Below, piece by piece: positions 49,620 to 60,571 of a stretch of 64,000 bases of DNA; the first letter of the stretch is position 1; each line of letters opens with the position of its first letter. Where the stretch lies: contig RWJK01001973.1 of assembly GCA_004335835.1 (NCBI GenBank), positions 303,326 to 367,325 of the forward strand. The letters run 5' to 3'. The notes beneath the pieces were generated by a model. The model ran no database searches. It had not been told where the DNA came from and saw only the letters and a program-made list of their open reading frames with translations. Origin of the DNA: Scenedesmus sp. ARA3 (Eukaryota; Chlorophyta; Chlorophyceae; Sphaeropleales; Scenedesmaceae). Position numbers and translations under genes: made by a program.

Positions 49620-49847
49620 ATGGCTGACCCAGCACAGACGGGGCAGACCCTAGATGAGGATGATGACTTTGTGGAGTTTGAAGTGGACAACTGGCCAGAT
49701 CGCGAGGCGAACTACAACCAGCAAGGCCTCTGGGACAGCACCTGGGATGATATGGGAGATGGGGACGATGCGGTGGCACAGCAGATCAGGACTGAGCTGA
49801 CCAAGAAGCAGCAGGCAGCAGCAAACGGCCAGGGGAAGAAGGGCTGA
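49620..49847 (+). CDS. SEM1: DSS1/SEM1, 26S proteasome and TREX-2 subunit
   Basis: A single-exon 75-residue acidic protein. DSS1/SEM1 is a small disordered subunit of the proteasome lid, of the TREX-2 mRNA-export complex and of BRCA2 assemblies. Family features are the acidic/aromatic stretch DEDDDFVEFEVDNWPDRE, the second motif WDSTWDDMGDGDDAVAQQIR and the C-terminal helix IRTELTKKQQAA. Length fits the family (about 70-90 residues). The ATG at 49620 is the first in frame and follows a pyrimidine-rich leader. It is divergent from the THOC3-like gene with the MITE-like element between them. Confidence 0.93.
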   Translation: MADPAQTGQTLDEDDDFVEFEVDNWPDREANYNQQGLWDSTWDDMGDGDDAVAQQIRTELTKKQQAAANGQGKKG

Positions 49848-52330
49848 CACAGCAGCAGCAGAAGCAGCAGCGGGCAGGAGTACAGGTGCAGGGAACTGCA
49901 TGGTTATGATGAGGTGTGCTATGCCTGAGGCTGTCAGCGAGGCGGTGTTTTCGGTTGTTGCACGGTTGCTGGGTTCACTGTCCGGGATGAGTCAGCAGCT
50001 TGCTGCTGCTCCCAGCCAACGCCACGTAACAGCAGCTGTGCATGTTGGAGTGCATGCACACTCAAGCACCACGTACTGTTTTCATGGACTTCCGCATCTA
50101 TACCTGCTGTCCAGCATATGCAGCTGCTTAGGAGCCAGCAGCTCTTTGTGTGTTAGCTGGGCATGTGGCGCTTTGCTGTGAAGTGCATCAACCGGCGCTG
50201 AAACACTGTGCCCTTGATGGTGCTTTCTTCCTAGCACCATGCACCATGCACGACGTGAGCAGCACAATGGCAGCTGTGCAAGGCCAGGGTGTATGTCTAT
50301 CCAACACTCCTGCAAGTGCATGCCTTGTCAGAATGCGTGTTCTGCATGTCCCGCAGCAGAGCTGGTTGTGTGCGTACAGCAGCTATTGCATGTTCATGTA
50401 AAATGACGAATTCTAGACAAAGCCAGGATGCCGAAGCACGCTGGTCATGCACAGCTGCACACCTTGTCATGTGCAAGCAATTGGGATTTGGATGTGGCAG
50501 GATCGGATGCTTGGGTGTTGGCCCAGGACATGTGCTACGTTGGTAGCAGGTATTGATGTGAACAAGTCACTTCTCGGGGTATCTTATTCAACAGCATGTT
50601 ACAGTTGCAACTGTAATTGCAGTGGCCAGCTCAGCAGCACCCAGCCACTGCAGCAGCAACCCTTGCCAACGTTCACAATGTGAAAAGTCACAACTCAGCA
50701 GGCGCTGGCAAAAGTCAGGCAGACATACGCCGGCAACACAAAGGGTGCTGCTTGTAGCGGGGCGCCTAACACTGTCTGTTGACACCAACGTGCCTGTTTT
50801 GTGCCTGCCAGTGTAGCAGTACCCCAGGCAGAGCACCAATGTGAGGTCACCAGAGCCGCATCAGCAGCAGCAGTACGCACAGCCCAGCAGCGGCGTAAGC
50901 AGCAGGGTCTCGAAACAGCTGAGCCCTGAGCATGTGCCACCGCCACGCCGCAGCATGCCAGCCACCAGCAGAACATCAATATGAAATATACAAGTCATGC
51001 TGAGACCTGCTGTTGAGTCGTGACCTCTGTGCTGCTGCTGGCACTGCTGCTGGCACTGGGTATGTTTTGAATGGGGGCCTTGGATGGCAGTCCCCAACAT
51101 GACATCCACAATCAGCACGAGCAGCACCTGCAGGCCTGCCACAGCAGCTGTCCACGATCCTGCGCCATGCATGCACACTTGCACGAACACCAACCGATAG
51201 TAGTTCCTTTCAGCTGCACCGAGTGTTCCACCGACAAAAAATGACGCTGCTGACAGAGAAGAGACACCGGCAAGCTCGGGCAGTGCAGCTGCACACCATC
51301 ACCACCTATACACCGCCAATCACCTGCCAACCGCAACACATGTGCTGCCCATGCACAATCTGGCATGTGCTGGGGTGGCTGCGATGTAATGCAAACGACA
51401 GACCAACAAGTACTCAGCAGCATACACCACAACGACAGCCGCATACACCACAGAAATCATGCCAACACAGTAGCCACTTGTTGCTGCCCTGGGGAACAGA
51501 CGAGACAAGAAACTTTGAACAACACAAGTTGTGAACACCAGGCCTGCCGGCAATCGCCTGGTACCTACATAACACTCCCTGCATGGGTCCTGCTGCGCTT
51601 CTTAAACACCAAAAGGCATGGATAAAGAATAGCTGCATCTCAGCTGCATCACAGCAGCAGCAGCCCAACGGCAACCTCAAACAGCACACATGCATAGTGC
51701 ATGCATGCTTGCACACATGCATGGAGCAAGGGCATGAGGAGTGTGGTCACAGCAGCCGCTCAGACTGCAGCCGCGACTGCAAGTTGGGGTGTGTTCCTGC
51801 ACTTCCTGTAAGATTGAACACGTTTTGAAGAAGCCACACAGCAGAACCAGCACAGCAACAGCTGCAGTAAGCATTTCAAACGGAGCAAGCCGCAGAGTTG
51901 CCCCAGGTTGTGCGGGAACCTCAGCTGCGCTACACACCTAGCACTACTCACACATACTCAAACCCCAGCCATTGCAGCTGGCCATGCCTGTTTGCAGGCG
52001 CAGGGTGCCCTCACAGCACTCTGTGATTTGTGTTTCACGACGTGATATACCCAACAGCCGCACATGCCGTTGACCACACAAAGCCTGCAACAGACCACAC
52101 ATCCGGCCAAGACACAAACAATGCAGAAATCACGCTTACACAGCTGCACAGAGGACTTTTGAGGCCTACTCTGCACTGGCACTGAACCGAAGGACTGCCA
52201 CACTCCAAAGCACATGCGCCTGTCTGCAGGCACCCAACATTTCACAGCAGCAAACCATGCAGACCTTCCCGCATTCAGTCTGCTGCCTACCAGCAACGCA
52301 CTGCTCCCGTCATTTTCCAAGCTGGCCACC
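49848..52330. other. Intergenic, no recognised gene
   Basis: About 2.5 kb between convergent genes (DSS1 + and the helical-repeat gene -). It contains one copy of the 68-bp dispersed repeat at 50398-50465. Other open frames lack domains. Confidence 0.45.
50398..50465 (+). repeat. 68-bp dispersed repeat, copy 1
   Basis: Begins gtaaaatgacgaattctaga and ends gctgcacacctt. Identical except for one base to the reverse complement of 63326-63393. Both copies read KMTNSRQSQDAEARWSCTAA in one frame. Confidence 0.9.
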
Positions 52331-54460
52331 TCACCACTTGGTGGGGTGCTGCTGCTGCCGCTGCCGCTGCATTGCCCCCGTCAGCACCTCCACCACCCAG
52401 CCAAGCCTGCTGTCTGTGGGCGCGTTGACATCCACACCAACAGCCGCCAGAGCCTGCAGCATGCGCCAAGCAGCAGCAGCGCACGCAGCAGCTCCTGCAG
52501 CAGCGTTTGCACCATCAGGTGCAGCCGCAGCCGCTGCCTCTGGTGCCGGCACGGGCGCATCTTTCAGCAGCAGCACCTCTGGCCAGCCTACAGCTGGCAC
52601 CCACCTAGCGCCCTGCTGCTGCTGGTGCAGCAGCCGATCCGCCAGCCGCTCAGCCAGCCCCAGCACCATCGGCGAAAGCTGCTCCGCATCAACAGGCTGC
52701 TGCTGCTGCTCCAGTGCCTCGGCTGCTGTGCTTTCATCCGCAGCTGCCACCAGCGCCCAGGCCACGTCAGCGACCTGCTGCTTACTCCAGAACGGCAGCA
52801 GTGCGCGCCACTGCTGCTGCAGCAGCGTCAGCACCGGCCCATTGAACGGCTCGCCCAGCCTGGCAAGGCCCCACAGCCCTGCTGCCAGCCAGTGCGCCGA
52901 AGCATCTGAGGCGCTGCTGTTGGCTGCTGTGGCCTCAGCGCTTGCTGCTGCAAGGAAGCTGGTTGCCACATCAGCCAGCAGCTTCTGCTCTGGGTGCCAG
53001 TCCAGGCGTGCCCAGCTGTACAGCAACTTAGACAGGTCAGCGCCTGCGGCGGACAAAGCGGCAAGAACATAGCAAGGCAGGCTGTCAGCTTGGTAGCACT
53101 TGAGGGTGTGCATGCAGTGCACAGCAGGCCACCAAATCCATCTACTGTACATGCATGTATGGCAAAATGCTGCCAGAACGACCGAGCCGTGCTGTGGTGT
53201 CTTGCTGACCCTCGTCTGCTAGGGCGATATGCACGCAGGCATTCGCATGGCAGCGCTCAACAAACGCAACCACATGCACGCGAAGCAGCACATGCATAAC
53301 ACATGCAGCACATATCCTGCACGCTGCTCTTGCCCTGCACGCACCTGACATATCTCCCATCATGTGCCAAATCATGTTGCCCAGCTCGCCCAGCATTTGA
53401 GCCACAAGCTGCTCCTGCGGCCCGTCACTCTCAGCAGCACGCGCCGTAGCGCGGCTGAACTCCTGTGCCGCACGCACGCGCGGCTGCGCACGCGCCACGG
53501 ACGCGCCCCGCCGCTGCGCTGCTGCCTGCGCAAGCTCCTCGTCTGCATGGTGCTGGCTGCTGCTGCTGCTGCCGCCGCGCTGGCTTGCAGGAGAGGCGCC
53601 ACGCAGCCGCCTTCCCTCTAAGGTGAGGTGCTGCAGGCACAGCAGCGTGTTGGCCACCTGCTCTGGCCCCATGTTGGCTTTGTACTTGAGCATGATGCGG
53701 CGCAGCACACCCAGGCCCTTGCAGGCAAGCACTAGGTCGCTGAGCACGTCTGTCTCCCCGGGTGTGCTGCTGCTGGTGGCGTGGCGCCGGCCGTGCGCAG
53801 CATGCAGCTCGCCGGATTGGCGGTGTGGCTGGTGGTGGTGTGGGGTTGGGTGGTGATGGTGCTGGGGGCTGTGGCCAGGGCTGTGCTGCTTGCTGCGTGT
53901 GGAGCTGCTGAGGCCTGCATGGTGGTGCTGGTGGTGTGGCTGCTGCTGGCCCTGCTGCGCCGCAAAGCCGTACTGTGGTGGGAAGAGCTGCGCGTTGAAC
54001 GCTGGTGGCTCTTGCCGCGGCTCATCATCGCTGGCGTTGTCAGCGATTGCAGCGCTGTGTACACTTTGCAAGTGAGCACCGCTGCTGCTGGCGCTGCGGC
54101 GCCCGCTGCTTGGAACAAGCTGAGGGCCCACCAAGCGGCCCAAGGACGTGCCACCAAGCTCACATGCGCCATTTCCTGCTGCAGCAGCATATGGCCGCTG
54201 ACCTGGGCTAAGCGAGTATCTGTGCTGGACATGCTGCAGCTGCTGCGCCACGTTCTGCACGCTGCCGAGCCACGCCAGCGCTGGCAAGGCCCCCTGCATG
54301 CAGACACAGGTGTAAGCCCGGGATCGTTGTAAGAGCATGCAGGTGCGGGAGGTGATGCAAAGCAACCACACACGACATCACAACGACGGAATGTGAGCCA
54401 CCGCTTGTTGCACACCTTGGCAGCTAGCTGCACCGCAAGCTTGTCAAGTTGGTGGGTCAT
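52331..54460 (-). CDS. Helical-repeat (OPR/HPR-like) protein with His-rich insert
   Basis: Three exons: 54460-54416 (ATG), 54293-53345 and 53043-52331; phases 0 and 1 agree, 568 residues. Helical pieces resembling OPR-type organelle RNA-binding proteins occur at both ends: PALAWLGSVQNVAQQLQH, VLSDLVLACKGLGVLRRIML with VANTLLCLQHLTLEG, LVAQMLGELGNMIWHMMGDM, LSKLLYSWARLDWHPEQKLL, GLWGLARLGEPFNG and VADVAWALVAAADESTA. Between them lie disordered Ser/Gln/Ala segments and a histidine-rich tract (HHQHHHAG, HSPQHHHHPTPHHHQPHRQ). The N terminus MTHQLDKLAVQLAAK is not an obvious transit peptide. The assignment rests on repeat spacing only; a role in organelle RNA metabolism is inference. Confidence 0.65.
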
Positions 54461-55674
54461 GATACCGTGCGCGTGCAGCTCTAAAGCGGCCCGCTAACTG
54501 CGTGTCTTGGTCCTGCCGTCCGAAGGCACACGGATAGCTGCTGCACGCAAACTCAGGTTTATAAAGACGATGTTGAACGACTTTTGAGCTGGCAAGCGGA
54601 GCTTGATGCTACTTCGGCATGCCGCGTGTGCTGTAATGATGCGTCGCGTTCTTTTCACTGTGCTAAACGTAAGCAGACTTTATGAGTCGTGTAACACCGA
54701 ATGCTATATGACCTGATGGCGTGCTCTCAGGGACCTAGGCGTCGTTTGGTGGCCAGGGGCGCAAAAGGGTTTCGGGTGCAAGGACAGGCCAAGAAGGAAC
54801 GGCTCAGAAGCCTCGTGCAGTCATCTAATCAAGAGCTAAAGCTCATTTGTGCATGATCGTGATGCAGTGCACACCCTTCAATCTGCCAGACCAAGCCGTG
54901 GCTGAGGCGAGACATGTTGCCAGATGGAACGGCACTTGCCCTGTGGTGTCCAAGAGCCCATCAGCCCCGATCCTCGGTTTCAACGTGCCTTCAACGTGAC
55001 CAACAATTTTGTTAGGCGATGTATGTCCAGCAGCATCACTGGAGATGAGCAGCACAGCCGCTGACTAGGCAGAACTGCTTTGTAACCATCAAGTGGCTGT
55101 TATCACCCCCTGTCACACCCTTCCAAGCCTGCAGCAATCGCCTGGTCAGCGCCAAACCAAAAACAATCACTGTAAAGTGCTGCCTTGTATACAGTGTACA
55201 TCAGTTGGACACGTCAAAGCAGTGCCATGGTGCACTCCAGGCTGGCCCAGCTAACGTCGTAAAGCACAAACGACTGCATTATTGCAGTGCGCCCGTTGCT
55301 CTTTGCGCATGACCCCCCCCCACACACACACACACACAAACAAATAAAAGTTACAGTACATGTCAAAGCATACACAACATGTCACTAGGCTGGGTGCATG
55401 TTCAAGCCCAGTTCCATCATTCCCACCTGCACAACGTGCTGCGCCAGGTCACCTGCAGTGCAGGCTGCCAGCTGGCCTTCAGGCAGGCGTACCAACCATA
55501 TGCATAGCGAGCCATGCAGCTGAGGCGCTGCAGCACAAACATGGCAGCTGAACCAACCCCCTACAGGGCAGGCTGTTGCTTCATACTCCAGCAACAGTTG
55601 TCCAGGACTCCTGATTTGGAATTATTGGACCAGACCAGCCGTGCGCGCATGCAGCCTGCAGCTGCCTGGCTGCC
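54461..55674. other. Intergenic with C/CA microsatellite
   Basis: About 1.2 kb between two minus-strand genes, holding the upstream region of the helical-repeat gene. A run of C followed by (CA)n and caaacaaataaa lies at about 55312-55346. No coding signal. Confidence 0.5.
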
Positions 55675-58600
55675 TCACAATGTTGCTGCCAGCTGGGCCA
55701 GCTGCTCCTCCAGCTTCTTTTGATCAGCAGCGAAGCTGTCGATGCCCTGCAGCATGCACAGCAGCAGCACCAGTTGGCCATTGATTTGTTGGTGAAAATT
55801 TTCTTTAAAGAAGGGTCTGCTTGCTGCAGCAGCTGCCACCAAACACGCTGCCATTGCACGTGTAAACATGGAATTTGCAGAGTTTCTAAGCATGTGAAGC
55901 AGATGGATGTAGTGGAATGTGTATGTATCCACGCCAAACCATCAGCCAAACCCCTCTCACCTGCTTCAGCTTCTCCACGGCCATCTCGTCGCTGCCGTGC
56001 AGCTCGTCGAACGCGGCCTGGCTGATGCCGCTGACCAGCTCATCGCTGCTGCCGCCCATGGTGGGCCACAGCTTGCGCGGCAGCGGCTCGCTGCTGGCCT
56101 GTAGCTCATCCAGCAGCGCCGGGGAGATGGTGATGTTGTCGCACCTGCAGCAGGACATAGGCAGGTGCATTGTGTGACAGGGCGATACATCAGCAGACAG
56201 CAGAGTATAAACAGCCGGAGGCAGGTGCGACAGAACACGGCTTTTGTTCAGCCGGGCAGTCATAACACAGGTTGTTGGTGGTCGGTCCTGCCGGCAACCA
56301 CCTAGCAGGACCATCTGAAAGGGCAGCCAGCAGCAGCAAGCATATGCGTCCACCTGGCCATTGTTTGAACCTGTCCTCAATCACATCTATGTTTTAAATC
56401 GTCAGCACAAACAACCAGCCCTGCTGCATCACAAATGACAGCTGAGCGTACTACGCATTGGCATCCCTCAGCCGTGCAGCCGCCTCACCCCGCAAGCTCG
56501 CGGATCTCGCCGGCGTTCCTGAAACTGGCGGCCATCACAATGGTCTTGTAGTCGTGCGCCTTGTAGTACTTGTAGATGCGGCTCACGCTGGCCACACCCG
56601 GGTCCTCGTGCGGGGCAAAGTCACGGCCGTGCTTGGCCTTGTGCCTGCGGCAGCACAGGTTCAGCGGCGCCTTGATCAGGGTGTCACGGCTCAAACATGT
56701 GTGCAATCATGTGTGCACCGCTGAACCGCTTGGGGAGTATCAGTCACATCTGTCTGTCAGGAGAAGAAAGGGGCAACTGCAATCCATCAAGCTGCCATTT
56801 ACGCCAAACTGATGTCCTCAAGCAGCCAGCAGCCAGCAGCCTGCAAAGAGTGTTGAACTCGAAGCATTTCCTCTGTTCAAGCTTCTCGAGGTGTGTCGCA
56901 AGCATGCAGCCAGAGGCACGCACCAGTCCAGGATGCGCCCCACAAATGGGCTGATCAGCGCAGCGCCCACATCTGCGCATGCAGCAGCCTGCAGCACACA
57001 AGGGCAGGCAGAACACCTATCAGCTGCTGGTGGGTTAGAGCTGATAAAGGATGACGCTGCAGCTTGATAGCTACAGCAAAAGAGCTGACTGCTAAAGCAG
57101 CAGGCATTAGTTTTTATGAAGCCCCAGCTCACCATCCAGACCATCGTTGCTTTCCACGAACATGCTCGACTCAGAAAACTGTTGCGTACAACTTAAAGCA
57201 CCTGGCAGCATGTGCCCGCTGTACAGCACCGCACCTGCCCGAAGGAGAAGAGCAGCGTCATGTTGCAGTCCACGCCCTGGCGCTGCAGCTTCCTGCAAGC
57301 CTCAATGCCGGCCCAGGTGGAGGCCAGCTTGATGTACACGCGCCCCGGCTGGATGCCTGCGGGGCGGCAGGGCAGGCATTGAGTGCCGGAGCAATGCATG
57401 TTGAAAATTGGGCAGAAATCATCCATAGAATACAGCAGCTGTGACCTGTTTTGAAAAGCGCTCAAGCAAGAATTTCACAAGTATTACTGCAACAGCCCTT
57501 GTGGTCCTGATGGGTCTGTATTCTTGATAGCATGGACAGCTGTAACTGGCGTGCAAGCAGCAGGGCTTGGCTGTGCACTCACCCCTTGCTGCATACATGT
57601 CCATGAGGTGCATGGCCTTGTCATAGCAGGCCTTGGCGTCATAGCTCAAGTGAGCATCAACCTGATGCAGCGACGGCAGCAGCAACAGCAGCCATTTGGA
57701 GCATGACCCTGCCGAAGCAGGCAGCGTAGTGACTTCACGCATTCTGCAGCTGTGGTCTGTTACACAGCTCTACTTGCATCACTCCCAGGTGCAATTAGCC
57801 AGCAGCTATGCAATAAAACTAGCTGCTGCTTAATGCTGCTGCTGCTGCTGTTGCTGCTGCTGCCGGAGCTGGGTGCCGCTGCACCACCTCACCTCTGTAG
57901 AGACCCTGCCTGGCACGATCTTCAGCATCTCAGAGCCAATGATGACTGACAGCACGTCAGCAACACCTGCAGCAAACATGGTGCACAAACACCGCAATGA
58001 CAGTTGTTTTTAGCATTTTTAGCAACGCAGGCTTGACGACTGGTCACGGCAGTGCGCTCCTGCAGCTGCTGCTGTTGCAGCGGGCATAGCCGGCACAGCC
58101 TGCTCACCTGCGTATGGCCTGGCGGGGTCGTTGCTCTTGGCTGCCTTGGCCTGCAGTGCCTGCTGCAGGAAGCCTTGGTACTCAGGGTCCTGCACTGCCT
58201 GGTAGCACAGGCTGGGGTTGGTGGTGCAGTCCTGCAGGGGCAGCAAAGTGAGGGTATCAGCAGGGCCAGAGCAGTCAACAGCACCGCAAATGCAGCACAT
58301 GCACACTGTTTGAGAGACACACATGTTGAGGGGCGAGATACTCCTGGTACATTACACATTTGCAACAGCAACAGCATGGTGAGATGCAACCTGGGACCTG
58401 TTACCCTCCTGCCACTTGAACGTGCTGAGGATGCATTGCTGACAATGCCTACCAGGCAGTATCCATGCGCATGTAGCAACTGCACTTTCAGCCAGCCAGC
58501 ACTGCATCTGCTGCAATCAGCCGCACCTGAGGCTTGTACTTTTTGACCAGCTGTGGCTTGCCTGTGTCAGCAACCACCACACTCATCGTCTTGAGTGCCT

Positions 58601-58766
58601 CCAGCTGGTTCGTGCCAGCGCCAACAACACTTGACTCGCCCTTCTGCTTCTCCTCAACATAAGCGCGAGCAGGTGCCAGCCGGACCCTGACTGGTCTGGT
58701 GGCGTTGGTTGTGCTGCCGCAGCGTGCTGAGGCAGTGCTGGAGGCGAAGTTGTTGTGCAGCATCAT
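55675..58766 (-). CDS. TAL: Transaldolase, plastid type
   Basis: Transaldolase moves a three-carbon dihydroxyacetone unit between sugar phosphates in the pentose phosphate pathway. Nine exons: 58766-58527, 58231-58108, 57966-57893, 57661-57583, 57356-57235, 56988-56924, 56644-56489, 56144-55961, 55746-55675; all phases agree, 371 residues. Family marks: DCTTNPSL after the first junction, [35 protein letters not shown], the Schiff-base lysine about Lys182 in [67 protein letters not shown] and [20 protein letters not shown]. The N terminus ([20 protein letters not shown], then Arg-rich) has the look of a chloroplast transit peptide. Two adjacent ATGs start it; the upstream one was chosen. Confidence 0.96.
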
Positions 58767-60302
58767 GGTGCTGTAGCTGGTGTTGGAGGTACTGCCGAGT
58801 CAGCAGGCAGTTGCGAGCAAAGGGTCAGTGGGTCGCAACAAGCGGCGAACCTTAAGCGAGTAATCAGATAGTTGACCAAATCAGCGAGCGCTTGACATGG
58901 CACTGCTGACGCATTCGCGGGCCTCACCGTTTCGTGACCTGGGTGTTGTCTCGACACCTCGTTTGACAGCAGCGACACGTCTGCAACACTTGCGGCTCCT
59001 TAGGACCTGATCACAAGCGCGAATGTGTGGTCAAGCCAGGGGCAACAATGGAGAGAGCCAAAGGTGACTGCTGGTGAGGATTCTGGCCCTTTCGCAGTAG
59101 CAGTCACTTTGCATTGGCAGCACCTTAATGAGCGTCTGCATGCATGAGGAATTCACAAAAACTCTCGTTCAACCGTGCAGAGTCATCGCTCGTAACCTTG
59201 CAAAGGGATCAACATCATAGTGTGCTTTGCCACCTCACCTTGCTGTTACAGCAACACGCCTCACCAGCAGCGTTTAGAGTGGTGTGAGTAAACAAGTGGC
59301 ATCATGGTCTAGGTTGCCCCCGCATTGCGTCGACACCTGCTGCGCAATTGCTCTGTGTGCCTTATGCATGACAACCGACTCTTGCACTTCCAAGGTAATC
59401 AGCCTCAACACGCAGCTCATGCCAACTTGCAGGATGTTTCAAGCTTATTTAAACATATGTTTTGCAGATTACAAATTGGACAGCAGGCACTAGCCGACGA
59501 TCCACGCTTTGATAGTTACAACGGGCTTGACAGACGCCACACAATCGGTATAAAGCAGATCAGCGAAGCTCAACCCCCACTTCGCATGCTGCTGGATGTG
59601 TAGTACACTCCCTCCCTGCTGCAGATTGCGCGCCTTCAGCTGTTCGCCTGCCGGAGTTCTTACTGTGTATCTGCTGCTGCCTTGGGGTTGAAGTTTCGCA
59701 TCATCTTGATACACATAGCTCGCACTTGATCTCGATAAAACATCTACGTTGAGATCATAATGAATCAACCATCCAGATCGTTCTTGGCAGCAGCTTTGCA
59801 GAAGTCAAGGTGGCTTCCTTGCCCAGCTAGCATAGCAACAGTAGAAGATGACGCTGAGTGTGTGGACATGCCGTGCGTGCTTGCAAGCTGGAGTGAGGAC
59901 GCAAAGGTGATCTGTTGCGTTGATTGGAAGTAATGATGCAGTAACCAGCTGTTTGGTGGACTCCTGGGTATGGCAAAGGCACCATGCTGTCTGCGTTGCT
60001 GCGTTCATCTTGCCTTACTACGCGCTGTGCATCTGTGAGAGATCCAGTTGCGTATGATATTGAAATGGCTGCACCTGCCTGTTACTACTTTCTCTGCTGT
60101 CGTATTGTTGCCTTGCACGTACTTGCTGCAGCAACATATGCTCGTTGTAGCGGACATCAGGAAGCAGGCAGACAATCCAGACATCGGCTTCACATCTAGA
60201 CTGGCAGTACCGCACCCAGGCACTACAACAGACCTACAGGTGCAGTACTCAAGGCTCTATCGCTGCACAGGGGAGCCGTGGCAATGTTTCACTTAGTATA
60301 AC

Positions 60303-60333
<31 letters not shown>

Positions 60334-60571
60334 CAGCGCACCAGAGCCAGCAGTTGGCTCTTGACAGCTTCGGCTGCTTATCGCTGTTGATTGTGGCCGC
60401 AGGCCCAGCAGGACTCCTTGGTTGTCATTGGGTAACTTGCTGACTTGCTGATGCACGCCTCACCACCGTGATCTGCAACTGGCCACCTGGCGTAGCCGCT
60501 GCTGCTGCAGCCCCACTGCTTGCCAGCTACTGATCTCATCTCGTTGGTGTGGTTGCCTGCTGTGTGCGCAG
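58767..60571. promoter_or_regulatory. Divergent upstream region transaldolase / Nup43-like gene
   Basis: About 1.8 kb that should contain the transaldolase promoter and the missing first exon of the Nup43-like gene. A CAG run lies at about 60304-60334. No exon could be fixed. Confidence 0.4.

Noticed and set aside
51112..51553. Open frames on both strands as a possible gene
   Set aside because: Cys/Trp/Leu-rich composition without domains or consistent splice sites.
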